In this document: piece by piece, positions 11,963 to 23,432 of the stretch
Position numbering within the stretch: the stretch's first letter is position 1
How the letters are laid out: each line of letters starts with the position of its first letter
NCBI GenBank assembly: GCA_030760725.1
Contig: JASWHV010000005.1
Coordinates: 24,871,241-24,935,240, forward strand
DNA length: 64,000 nt
Reading direction: 5' to 3'
From: Neostapfia colusana
Lineage: Eukaryota > Streptophyta > Magnoliopsida > Poales > Poaceae
Notes under the pieces: generated by a model
Seen by the model: the letters and a program-made list of their open reading frames with translations, nothing else
Database searches by the model: none
What the model was told of the DNA's origin: nothing
Translations under genes and position numbers: made by a program

Positions 11963-12468
11963 GAACCGAAAACCTTTGGCCGAAACCACAAACTTCTTCT
12001 CAACTCCTGAGCCGACGACTTAGAGCCCTAGCCCCAGCTAGCCGAGTAAAAACCCTTCGCCGGAGTTCAGTCACGGGAGATCGCCGGAAGAGAGCCCCAA
12101 CGATCTGTCTTGCTATGAGAAGGACCCCGAGACCAAGAAGAACGTAAGATAGGTCTCCAATGCTACCTTACAACATCATCGCGTTTTCTTTGCATCTGTT
12201 CTTTGATTCCTTTCGGACAGAATCTTATTCGTGGACAGATCACGTGTTGATCGGTTTGATCTAGAGTAAAGATCATCGCCATGTCCACATTTGATCCGAA
12301 CACCTCTGTTCATCGTAAAACCCATGCAAACCATGGAAGAACACATACAAACTGATCTAATAGAAACTGATCATAGGATAGCATGCATATGCATCATCAC
12401 ATCTAGTTAAAGTTTGTGCATGATATTGATTGTTGTAAATCTTGTATGTGCGTGATCATGTATAGAAG

Positions 12469-13838
12469 GACAAGCTCAGGGAGCTACCTGCGACGGGCTA
12501 CAACAACAAGATTTTGAGCAACCGGAACAGCCAGAACAAGGCAAGTGCCCCTTGACCATATTGATCCTATGTTTTGGCAAAACTGTTTTGTTTTCCGAAA
12601 ACGTGTGTGTGCTGAGTCAAACATAATGGGAAACCCTTTTATAGGAGTTTACTAGCTTTGGTTAAACCACCCTTGTCGCCAGGGAAGTTTATGAGTCGGG
12701 TATGGTTTTTGCTTTTATGCTTCGCTGAGTCCATGGGATTGGGAAGCGAGATAGATGTGTCTAGCTAACTGCACTCGTAATGATAATGAGAAACTGATGT
12801 TGTTAATGAACATGGATCGGAGGGAGATCTAGGCAAGACTGGGTTTGTGAATGAGGTAGCATGAGATGGTGGTTTACTTGCCGTACATCTAAGGACCGGT
12901 TCATGCGAGCACATGCCGGGATAACAGTGCAACCACAAGGCCAAGTATGGGTGCGGCTTAGCTGACTAATTAGGTAAGTTGCTAGATTGTTATGGACCGT
13001 GGAAGGCGCGGGGAATGGGAGTCAAGTGAGGACTGCCCTGGGAACTGCATGGCACAAGAGGGGGCCCGTGGGTGGAAGAATTGGAGATTCTAGCCTGCCG
13101 GTGAAACCTTAGTGAGTCCATACATCTAGTAGCCCCTTTGTAAAGGCTATTTTGTGATCTCTTGGCCATACACCGACGGTTGTGTACTGGTATAGTGGAG
13201 GTTCTGCAGTCACCGACGGGTGACGAAATCACAAATTTGTGGGTAAAGAGGTGCAAACACTGCAGATTCTAAAACTATCATGATAGCCGAACTTACGGTC
13301 ACGAGCGCCTGGCAAACTTCCATGATTAGTTGGATGGTTATTTTGGGATGGTTTGGATGGTTTTGGTTATGGTTTTGTTCTCGGGACTGTTGAGTCCAGG
13401 TGATAACATGGGATGCATGACTGTTGAGTCATGGCAACAAGATTGGTCTCAGAGTGAGACGAATTTTTTTATGAGATGAAATGGTAGCGAATACAAGATG
13501 GTATTTGTGAGATGGTAGCAGATACGAGAAGGTATTCGTGAGCAAGAATGAGGTTTATTAATGTCTGGTTGGGCATGGAAGGTAATGAACGTAACGGAGG
13601 TATGATTGGTATTTTAGTACATGTTCGGATTACATTCGCTTAAAGATAAGTTGCTGTTTTTATCATGGTTTTGATAAATAACTTTGCTTTCTGCAATGAG
13701 CCTTTTATATCTACCTTGTTGTGAGCTACATATCATATTTTCCGCACTTGCTGAGTACACCATTGTACTCAAACTTGCATTATTATTTCATCATCAGCAA
13801 CAGGAGAAGATTACTATGAAGATCAAGTGGAGCATTAG
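12469..13838 (+). other. LTR-embedded split reading frame, element B 5' LTR
   Basis: Middle exon 12469-12540 (72 nt, Gln/Glu-rich, for example LQQQDFEQPEQPEQ) ends at AG|GCAAGTG. The last exon 13804-13838 follows CAACAG and codes for an acidic end (EDYYEDQVEH) to TAG at 13836-13838. Both junctions are phase 1. A plausible upstream exon ends at the GTAAGA donor near 12142, also phase 1. In the 3' LTR copy (20442-20513 and near 21790) a TAG has appeared and the CAG acceptor is changed to CACA, so that copy is decaying. Confidence 0.5.
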
Positions 13839-14151
13839 GCATGTAATCTGTCCTCAACCTTGCCTATGGGGATGGAGTAGAGATGAAGCCACTGCTGCTT
13901 AGAATTGCTTCCGCATTAGTTAGAAGACTTCCGCTGCCAGAATAAAGACTTCCGCTGTTAGATTAAGACTTCCGCTGTGAGCATGAGTCCAAGACTCATG
14001 AGACATTGTAATAAACTCTGTTATTCGTGGTCATATATATTCTGAAATTCAGTTTGTGGATAATATGTATATGTGTGATGAACATCTTGGGCACACATAT
14101 GCATAAGTTCTCGGTTCCGTGGTTTTCCACAGAATTGAGGGCGTCACAGAT

Positions 14152-14163
14152 TGGTATCAGAGC
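14152..14163 (+). other. Element B primer binding site
   Basis: TGGTATCAGAGC, a perfect match to the canonical initiator tRNA-Met site, starting three bases after the LTR end. Confidence 0.9.
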
Positions 14164-14490
14164 CACAGGTTGACGGTAGGTTACACGCTTAGATAGATCA
14201 TAGATTGGCAACACCCTAAGCCATATAGGACCCCCATTGAACAAGCCTTGAATAGGAGTTGTGTGAGCCCTTGTGATGATTGTTTGTGATTATGTGCTTA
14301 GTGTGAGTTGTGGGACGTCTTAAAGCGTTGTCCATATCGACACATAAGTAGAAAAAGGTATGATATGCCTCGGCACTTGTTCACATCCTCATACGGGCTA
14401 ATATATATTCTCCAATCCACCTTGATGCATATAGTTAAGGGGATCTATCTAACCTTCTAACCTTCTATTCTATTTCGTTCTCTCTCACAG

Positions 14491-17400
14491 ATGGTGAGAG
14501 GAAACGCCGGCCGAAGGAACGTCCATGACAACCAAGAGGATGGCCACGATGAAGTTCCTGTTAACCCCGGAGCTGGTAAGAACAACCTAGAACGGTTGAT
14601 GGCCATGCAGAATCAACTTATGCAAACCATGATCCAAACTTTGGGTCAGTTGTCGGCCAACAACAACAACCCCGTTCCGGCACCACCGCCGCCACCACCG
14701 CCGGCTCATAACAGACTAGGTGAGTTCATGAGGACTCGACCACCCACCTTTGCTCAAGCTAATGACCCCATGGAGGCCGACGACTGGTTGAAATCCATGG
14801 AGAAGAAGCTTGCCATAGTGCAGTGCAATGACCGAGAGAAGGTTCTTTTTGCGTCGCACCAACTCATGGGAGTTGCCGCTGACTGGTGGGATGCCCTATG
14901 AAACGCTCATGTCGACCCGGAGGCGATCACTTGGACTGAGTTCAAGGAGAGTTTCCGCTCTCATTACATCCCTGCTGGTGTAATGATGCTCAAGAGACAG
15001 GAGTTTGAAGGTCTTCGCCAAGGACAGAGAAGCGTGAATGAGTATCTCAACAAGTTCACACAACTTTCCCGGTATGCCCCCAAAGATGTCAACTCAGACC
15101 AGTGGAAGCAATACCTGTTCATGAGAGGGTTGAACAATGAGATCCAGGTTCAGCTCCTCAACAATGACTACGCGAGCTTCTAGAAGCTGGTTGACAAGGC
15201 TATAGTAGTTGAAAGCAAGATCCGAGAGATCGAGCGAGAGTGCAAGAGGAAGATGCCATACCAGCCCCAAGGGGGCAACGTACGACCTCGATACATGCCC
15301 CCGGCCGCACCGCAGAATGGATTGACCGCTCCTGCATACCTCCCTAGTCAGCCACCACAGCAACGACCCGTTGCACAAGCACCTCGTGTGCCCTTGCCTC
15401 CTGTGCCCCGACCCAACATGGGTGCTCCTGTTCAAAACCCCCGCCCCAACGTACCTGCTGCCGTAGGCAACAGGGCATGCTTTGCATGCGGGGAAACATG
15501 ACATTTCACGAGCCAGTGCCCGAGGAGAGGCACTGAACAGCAAGGCAACGTGCCCAAGTAGAACCTGCGACCGAACGGAGGGGACAATTAAGGAAACCGT
15601 GGAAAGCAGAACTATGCTCACGGCAACGTGAACCATGTCTCTGCTGAGGAAGCACAACAGGCGTAGGACGTCGTACTTGGTATGTTCCTTGCCAACTCCA
15701 ACCCAGCCACCATCTTATTTGATTCTGGAGCATCACATTCCTTCATATCATCCAAGTATGTTGCCAAGCATAATCTACCCATATCACACTTAAAATGCGC
15801 TATGTTAGTTAATTCTCCCGATGGAGAGATGAGGACTAATATAGTATGTCCGAAAGTAAGCCTTAAAATATGGGGGGTAGACTTCCTTGCCCACCTCATT
15901 GTCTTGAATTCCCAAGGGATTGACAGAATACTCGGGATGGATTGGTTAAGCAAGCACAACGGGGTATCCAATGTGCTGAAAGAAGCGTGCAGTTGACAAA
16001 TGAGCATGGTATTTGTGTCGAGTTTGAGTCAGCCCAACAAACAACCGAAAGGGCAATTTTGAACCACGTCGAAGGAGCAACATTGGACAGCATTCCAGTG
16101 GTTCAAGAATTCTCGGACGTATTTCCAGAAGAGCTTCCAGGTATGCCACCTGACCGGGACATTGAGTTTGCCATTGATTTGATACCCGGAACTGCACCCA
16201 TAGCAAAGAGACCCTATAGGATGCCCGTCAATGAACTAGTGGAACTCAAGAAGCAAATTCTGGAGCAGTTGGAGAAGGGTTTTATACGTCCCAGCTCGTC
16301 ACCATGTGGAGCCCCCGTGCTCTTCGTGGACAAGAAGGATGGGACCCAAAGGATCTGCGTGGACTATAGGTCTCTCAATGAGGTGACAATCAAGAACAAA
16401 TACCCTCTGCCTCGTATAGAGGACCTATTCGACCAAATGAAAGGAGCCCGAGTGTTCTCCAAGATTGATCTTCGGTTGGGATATTTCCAGCTGAACATTA
16501 AGCCCTCCGATATACCCCAGACTGCCTTTTGAACACGGTATGGTTCGTATGAATATACCTTCATGTCTTTTTGGTTAACAAATGCACCCGCATACTTCAT
16601 GTACCTTATGAACAAGGTTTTTATTGAGTACTTGGATAAGTTCGTCGTGGTTTTCATCGACGACATTATGGTGTATTCAAAAAGTGAGACGGAGCATGAA
16701 GAACATTTGAAATTGACCTTGCAGAAAATGTGTGAGCATCAATTATATGCCAAGCTTAACAAGTGTCAATTTTGGCTAAAGGAAATATTGTTCCTAGGCC
16801 ACATTATCTCCGAGGAAGGGGTATTGGTTGATCTCGGAAAAGTGGGAGATGTTCTGAAGTGGAACCAACCGCAAAACGTGAGGGATATTCGGAGTTTTCT
16901 TGGGATGGCTGGATACTACCGACGGTTCATTAAGGACTTCTCTAAGATAGCAAAGCCTATGACGGGGTTGCTAACGAAGGGAAAAGCCTTCCAATGGACA
17001 CAAGCATGCCAAGAAAGTTTTGAGGAACTCAAGAAAAGGCTAACCACAGCGCCGGTTTTGGTATTGCCGGACGTGAGCAAGATCTTTGACATATATTGTG
17101 ACGTATCTAGACAAGGGCTCGGATGTGTGCTCATGCAAGAAGGACAAGTGGTATCCTATGCCTCATGACAATTAAAGAAGCACGAGCTTAATTACCCTAC
17201 ACATGACTTGGAGCTAGCAGCAGTAGTGCATGCGTTGAAGATTTGGAGACATTATATCCTTGGTCATCGATGTGAGATCCATACGGATCATAAAAGCCTC
17301 AAGTACATATTTACACAAACGGACCTGAATTTGAGGCAACGTCGATGGTTGGAACTCATCAAGGATTACGATGTTGGAATTAGCTACCACCTGGGAGGGC

Positions 17401-19001
17401 CAATGTAGTAGCTGATGCATTGAGCCGGAAGGGAGCATGTCACCAACTCACGGTTCGGGAGCTACCACCCGAACTACGAAAGGAGTCGAACGGTTACACC
17501 TCGGATTTTTGAACAGCATGGAAGTGATGGAGATCCACTCTTCATTGGAGCAAGAGATAAGAGATGGCCAAGCAACGGATGAGGAGATCAAGGAGATCAA
17601 GGAAAGGATCCGACAAGGAATAGAGAAGGATTTCAAAGAAGATCAGAAGGGTACGCTTTGGCTAGGAAAAAGGATTTGTGTGCCTAACGTGAAGCACCTT
17701 CGCGACATGATATTAAAAGAGGCACATGATTCACCCTATTCCATACATCCCGGAAGTACCAAAATGTACAAGGACTTGAATACTTGTTATTGGTGGGATG
17801 GTATGAAAAGGGATATAGCCGAATGCGTTGCCTTATGCGACACATGCCAATGGGTGAAGGCCAAACATCAAAGACCCGCTGGATTGTTGCAACCTTGAAG
17901 GTACCCGAGTGGAAGTGGGAGGACATCAGTACGGATTTCATCGTCGGATTGCCACGTACTCAGTCGGGTTATGACTCCATCTGGGTTATCGTGGACCGAT
18001 TGACGAAAACAGCCCATTTTCTCCCTGTAAGGGCCAAGTACAACCTTGCACAACTAGCCGAGTTGTACATGGAGCAGATCGTGTGCCGACATGGAGTCCC
18101 GAGGAGGATAGTCTCGGATCGAGGTTCTTAGTTTACCTCTAGATTCTGGAGGAAGCTGCAGAAAGCTATGGGTACACGTCTGGATTTTAGCTCCGACTAT
18201 CACCCACAAACCGATGGACAAACCGAAAGGACAAACCAAATTTTGGAGGACATGTTGAGAGCTTGCGCCTTGAAACGTGGGCGTAGTTGGGATAGGAGTT
18301 TACCATACGCCGAATTCTCCTATAACAACAGCTATCAAGCAAGCTTGAAGATGTCGCCTTTCGAAGCATTGTATGGTAGGCGGCGTAGAACGCTGCTGTT
18401 TTGGAACGAGAACGGAGAGAACTAGGTGTTTGGACCCGAAGTGCTACAAGAAGCTGAAAAGCAAAACCAAACGATACGGGAGAACTTAAAGGCTGCTCAG
18501 TCACGACAGAAAGGCTATCCGGACAATAGGCGAAGGAAGTTGACTTTCAAAGTTGGAGACTTCGTATACCTTAAGGTATCACCTATCCGTGGCCAACGAC
18601 GTTTCAACGTCAAAGGCAAGCTAGCACCTCGCTACATCGGACCATTTAAGATTTTGGACAAGCGAGGAGAAGTAGCCTATCAACTAGAGCTCCCAACATA
18701 TCTCTCCGACGTACATGACGTGTTTCATGTATCCCAGCTCAAGAAGTGCTTGAGAGTACCAGAGGAGCAAGTATCAATGGAAGAGATTGAACTTCAAGAG
18801 GACCTGACTTATGCGGAGCACCCTGTCCGAATTTTGGACGTAAAGGAAAGGGTCACAAGAAACAAAGTGATCCTATGGTGCAAGGTACAACAGAGCCATC
18901 ACACCGAAGCTGAAGCCACATGGGAGAGTGAAGAAGACGTCAAGGCAGAATTCCCTCATCTATTCTCTACTAAAGAATCTCGAGGGCAAGATTCAATTTA
19001 A
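14491..19001 (+). pseudogene. Element B gag-pol (many stops)
   Basis: Starts MVRGNAGRRN. The order is gag, zinc knuckle (15472 on, CFACGET), protease ([12 protein letters not shown], 15721), RT with FIDD near 16660, RNase H near 17280, integrase HHCC near 17750 and core to ~18300, and a chromodomain-like end (ATWESEEDV) near 18930. Compared with the sister copy at 42253-46750 it has in-frame stops near 14899, 15181, 15499, 15559, 15589, 15664, 16531, 17164, 18129 and 18423, and length changes near 15960, 17390 and 17895. Most stops replace CAG, CAA or CGA codons. Non-functional. Confidence 0.92.
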
Positions 19002-19013
19002 GGGGGGTAGATT
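19000..19013 (+). other. Element B polypurine tract
   Basis: AAGGGGGGTAGATT, ending directly at the TG of the 3' LTR. Identical in element D at 46749-46762. Confidence 0.88.
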
Positions 19014-22000
19014 TGTGACACCCTCATTTTTTGTTTCTGCATGTATTCATGTTTCAGGTAGAGAAAAACATTTTAAAAAGAAGTGGGGACAGAGAAAGAA
19101 TCAAAAGTATAGCCAAAAAGAGCAAAAATCCAGTTCACCAAGAGTGCCGAAGACAACTCTCGTGGCCCGCTGGCCACGTGGCGCCTTTGGAGCTCATCCC
19201 CGCAAAGGGGGAGAGGTCCGACCCCGTGGGACACGTGTTGCCTCCAGAGCTAGCCTCTACGAAGAAGTAAGGCCAGCCGCAGGACACGTGTCACCTTCGG
19301 AGCTACTCACCACGGAAATCAGAGGACCAGTCGCGCGGGATACGTGTCGATCTCGGAGCTCACCTCTGAGAGGTCCGGTTCTATTGGACACGTGTCACCG
19401 CTGGAGCTTATCTCTGGAAGGTCAGTCACTGTTGGACACGTGTTAACCTCAGAGCTCGTCTCTGAAGAAAGGAAGTCTGGCGCTGTTAGCATACGTGGCA
19501 CACCCGGAGCCATCTCCGGAGAGAGGGAAGGTCCGGCACTGACACATGGCATGCGTGGAGCCACCTCCGGATAGAGAGGAGGTCCCGACCGCCAGGATAC
19601 GTGGCGCATGCGGAGCTCACCTCCGAAGGAGAGGGAGGTCTCGCTCGCTTGACACGCGGCACAACCGGAGCTCGTCTCTGCGGAAAGGGGGAGACTAGGC
19701 CCCGGTGGACACGTGGAGCATCCGTAGCTCATCACCGCGGAGGTAACAAGCTCTGAATTGGTTTTGGATTCTGTACGCGTGGAAATACCGGTACGGAGAG
19801 GAAACCGATATGAATTCCACAATGTTACCGCACCAAATCAACTAAAGATAAGTTGTTAAGATTCAAAAACAGTTTGAATGGGACTCTTATTCGAAGTACA
19901 ATCAGATTAGAACTCTTTCTTCCTGATTATAAATAGAACCGAAAACCTTTGGCCGAAACCACAAACTTCTTTTCAACTCCTGAGCCGACGACTTAGAGCC
20001 CTAGCCCCAGCTAGCCGAGTAAAAACCCTTTGCCGGAGTTCAGTCACGGGAGATCGCCGGAAGAGAGCCCCAACGATCTGTCTTGCTAGGAGAAGGACCC
20101 CGAGACCAAGAAGAACGTAAGGTAGGTCTCCAATGCTACCTTACGACATCATCACGTTTTCTTTGCATCCGTTCTTTAATTCCTTTCGGACAGAAGCTTA
20201 TTCGTGGACAGATCACGTGTTGGTCGGTTTGATCTAGAGTCAAGATCATCGCCATGTGCACATTTGATCCGAACACCTCTATTCATCGTAAAACCCATGC
20301 AAACCATGCAAGAACACGTACAAACTGATCTAATAGAAACTGATCATAGGATAGCATGCATATGCATCATCGCATGTAGTTAAAGTTTGTGCATGATATT
20401 GATTGTTGTAAATCTTATATGTGCGTGATCATGTATAGAAGGACAAGCTCAGGGAGCTACCTACGACGGGCTACAACAACAAGATTTTGAGCAACCGGAA
20501 TAGCCAGAACAAGGCAAGTGCCCCTTGACCATATTGATCCTATGTTTTGGGAAAACTGTTTTGTTTTGCGAAAAGGTGTGTGTGTTGAGTCAAACATAAT
20601 GGGAAACCCTTTTATAGGAGTTTACTAGCTTTGGTTAAACCACCCTTGTCGCCAGGGAAGTTTATGAGTCGGGTATGGTTTTTGCTTTTATGCTTCGCTG
20701 AGTCCATGGGATTGGGAAGCGAGATAGATGTGTCTAGCTAACTGCACTCGTAATGATAATGAGAAACTGATGTTGTTAATGAACATGGATCGGAGGGAGA
20801 TCTAGGCAAGACTGGGTTTGTGAATGAGGTAGCATGAGATGGTGGTTTACTTGCCGTAGATCTAAGGACCGGTTCATGCGAGCACATGCCAGGATAACAA
20901 TGCCACCACAAGGCCAAGTATGGGTGTGGCTTAGCTGACTAATTAGGTAAGTTGCTAGATTGTTATGGACCGTGGAAGGCGCGGGGAATGGGAGTCGAGT
21001 GAGGACTGCCCTAGGTACTGCATGGCACAAGAGGGGGCCCGTGGGTGCGAGAATTGGAGATTCTAGCCTGCCGGTGAAACCTTAGTGAGTCCATACATCT
21101 AGTAGCCCCTTTGTAAAGGCTATTTTGTGATCTCTTGGCCATACACCGATGGTTGTGTACTGGTATAATGGAGATTCTGCAGTCGCTGACGGGTGACGAA
21201 ATCACAAACTTGCGGGTAAAGAGGTGCAAACTCTGCAGAGTCTAAAACTATCATGATAGTCGAGCTTACGGTCACGAGCGCCTGGCCAACTTCCATGATT
21301 AGTTGGATGGTTATTTTGGGATGGTTTGGATGCTTTTGGTTATGGTTTGATTTTTGTTTTGTTTTCGGGACTGTTGAGTCCGGGTGATAAGATGGGATGC
21401 ATGACTGTTGAGTCATGGCAACGAGATTGGTCTCAGAGTGAGAAAAAATTGTTTATGAGATGAAATGGTAGCGAATACAAGATGGTATTCGTGAGATGGT
21501 AGCGGATACGAGAAGATATTCGTGAGCAAGAATGAGGTTGATTAATGTCCGGTTGGGACATGGAAGGTAATGAACATAACGGAGGTATGATTGGTATTTT
21601 AGTACATGTTGGGATTACATTCGCTTAAAGATAAGTTGCTGTTTTTATCATGGTTTTGATAAATAACTTTGCTTTCTGCAATGAGCCTTTTATACTTACC
21701 TTGTTGTGAGCTACATATCATATTTTTCCTCACTTGCTGAGTACACCATTGTACTCAAACTTGCATTATTATTTCATCATCAGCAACACAAGAAGATTAC
21801 TATGAAGATCAAGTGGAGCATTAGGCGTGTACTCTGTCATCAACCTTGCCTATGGAGTAGAGATGAAGCCACTGCTTCTTACCGCATTAGTTAGAAGACT
21901 TCCGCTGTTAGATTAAGACTTCTGCTGTGAGCATGAGTCCAAGACTCATGAGACATTGTAATAAACTATGTTATTCGTGGTCATATATATTCTGAAATTC

Positions 22001-22098
22001 AGTTTGTGGATAATGTGTATATGTGTGATGAACATCATGGGCACACATATGCATCATTTCTCGGTTCCGTGGTTTTCCACAGAATTGAGTACGTCACA
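19014..22098 (+). repeat. Element B 3' LTR, 3085 bp
   Basis: TGTGACACCC...ACGTCACA. U3 contains about eleven G-box repeat units (19170-19720) and a TATA box at 19928-19935. It is followed by AGCAG, where older minus-strand LTR sequence begins. The matching target duplication would lie left of the window. Confidence 0.92.
19170..19720 (+). repeat. G-box minisatellite in U3 of element B 3' LTR
   Basis: About eleven degenerate units of 45-62 bp, each starting with an ACGTG core (often ACACGTGTC or CCACGTGG), followed by CGGAGCTC and a GAGG/AGGTCC stretch. The array ends ~210 bp upstream of the TATA box. CACGTG is the plant G-box/ABRE core bound by bZIP and bHLH factors, which is established knowledge. 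A role here is inference. Confidence 0.75.
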
Positions 22099-22697
22099 AG
22101 CAGGGGCGGCGGCCAAAGCTTGGCAGCAGAGGAGAGGGGTGGCGGCCAGGAAAATATGGGCTAGGGGTGGCGGCTAGGGGGGAGTTATATTTATAAGGGG
22201 GAGAAAATAGCTAAGGGGCTAGGATTTTAGCAACTCATTTATCCATGGGCTGAGATTTAATTTGAGAAGAGGTGGGAGCTAGGGGCTGTGATTTAATTAT
22301 TTATTTTCCACCAAGGGCAATTATTTGGGGGAAAAAGAAAGTCCAACAAAAAAAGAAGGGGGCGGCTAGGGTTTCCCCCCTTAGGTGGTGCGTCCAAGGG
22401 TAGGGGAAAAATCCCTAGGGGAAACTTTTAGGGAAATTAGAGTGGGAATTTTAGGGGGGGGGATTCGGGGGAGGGATTAGGGGGGAAATTGGGGAAAAAT
22501 TGGGGGCAGCTAGATTTGGCTATTTTTATTGATTTTTTCTTTTTTTTTCTTTCTTTTTCTTTTATATTTATTTTCATTATTTCCTTTTATTATTTTATTT
22601 GTTTCTATATTCCTCCCTTTATTTACTTTTTCTTTTTAAATGCTTCTCTACCTAAAAAATGTATGCAATGCGTGGTAGTAAATATGAGGGTGTTACA
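22099..22697 (-). repeat. Left-over LTR fragment (minus strand), target of element B
   Basis: On the minus strand it begins TGTAACACCCTCATATTTAC at 22697, typical of chromovirus LTR starts (compare TGTAACACCCC of element C). It is cut at 22098 by element B. It has G-rich stretches (22455-22490) and a long T-rich tract (22520-22640). No clear polypurine tract or coding region adjoins it, so it could be a solo LTR. Confidence 0.6.
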
Positions 22698-23432
22698 CTT
22701 TTCTCCTCCTACCTCTTCTCAGCAAGTTCTAGGGCCCTCAGCCTTTGTACACGTCTCTTTTGTGTCTTGTTGAGTCATGTGGGACACCATTGGGGTTCTG
22801 GCTTTGTTCCTAGAGCCACTGCCTTGATCTTGTCTTGTTTCATTCCCTCTGGCTTCTTGTCCTACCTACTGAGCCGTCTCAGAGCTACTCTGGACTGGCC
22901 GGTTGATGTCTTGGGTTGTCGTGGTCGTGCACATTCAACCGACCCTTGTATCTTGTGCTTGGATGCTGGTATGATGCCTGGTCCAATGATGATCCAACCT
23001 TCCGGAGACACCAGTCGAGAGCGTTTGCTAGGAGGTCTCGGGTCGACCTTGGCCTTGCTTGGACCAACACCCTTCTTCACGTTGGAGCTGCCAATCTCAG
23101 GCCGTTAACCCGGACGTAGCTTTGTAAACTGGCCTTCATCCCCCCAAGTTGCTAGGGGCCAATTTATCTTGGATCAAACAAGATACCGACCCGATCACCA
23201 GCACATGGTGACCCGAGCTCGTGTTTTCTTCGGTCTAGGCCTTCTCATCGTTAAACTGAGGCTGGGTCGAGGAATCAACGTTTTCCCTTGGTTTTTGCTT
23301 CGGTCTCCAAGTTGCAACGCTGATTCCTTGCTTACTCGGGTGATGCTCCCACACCCGATGTTCCCGAGCTGCTCGGGAGGGCGTTTTACCTTGGAAATCC
23401 GCCGATTTCCCAAGGTAACATTGATCTCCCAG
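22698..23432 (-). other. Element E region downstream of gag, unclassified
   Basis: No reading frame I can assign. It contains short palindrome-like phrases such as TTTACCTTGGAAATC repeated near 23385-23480. It presumably belongs to element E between gag and the lost pol. Confidence 0.35.

Larger units (their letters stand above)
11521..14148 (+). repeat. Element B 5' LTR, right part (after element A insertion)
   Basis: Collinear with about 19493-22098. It ends GGGCGTCACA just before the primer site. It contains the last few G-box units (11521-11760), a TATA box at 11955-11962 and the split acidic frame 12469-13838. Confidence 0.92.
11521..22098 (+). mobile_element. Element B: chromodomain Ty3/gypsy retrotransposon, decayed
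   Basis: The 5' LTR remnant 11521-14148 matches the last part of the 3' LTR 19014-22098. Between them lie the primer site, a gag-pol pseudogene and a polypurine tract. Element A interrupts the 5' LTR, and the rest of that LTR is left of the window. Coding sequence and LTRs are clearly related to element D, so B and D are one family. It has no pre-gag gene: only ~330 bases separate primer site and gag. Confidence 0.93.

Noticed and set aside
13684..13902. Contiguous 72-residue frame in LTR of B
   Set aside because: Spans the proposed intron end and exon in another frame; not kept in D, unlike the split frame.
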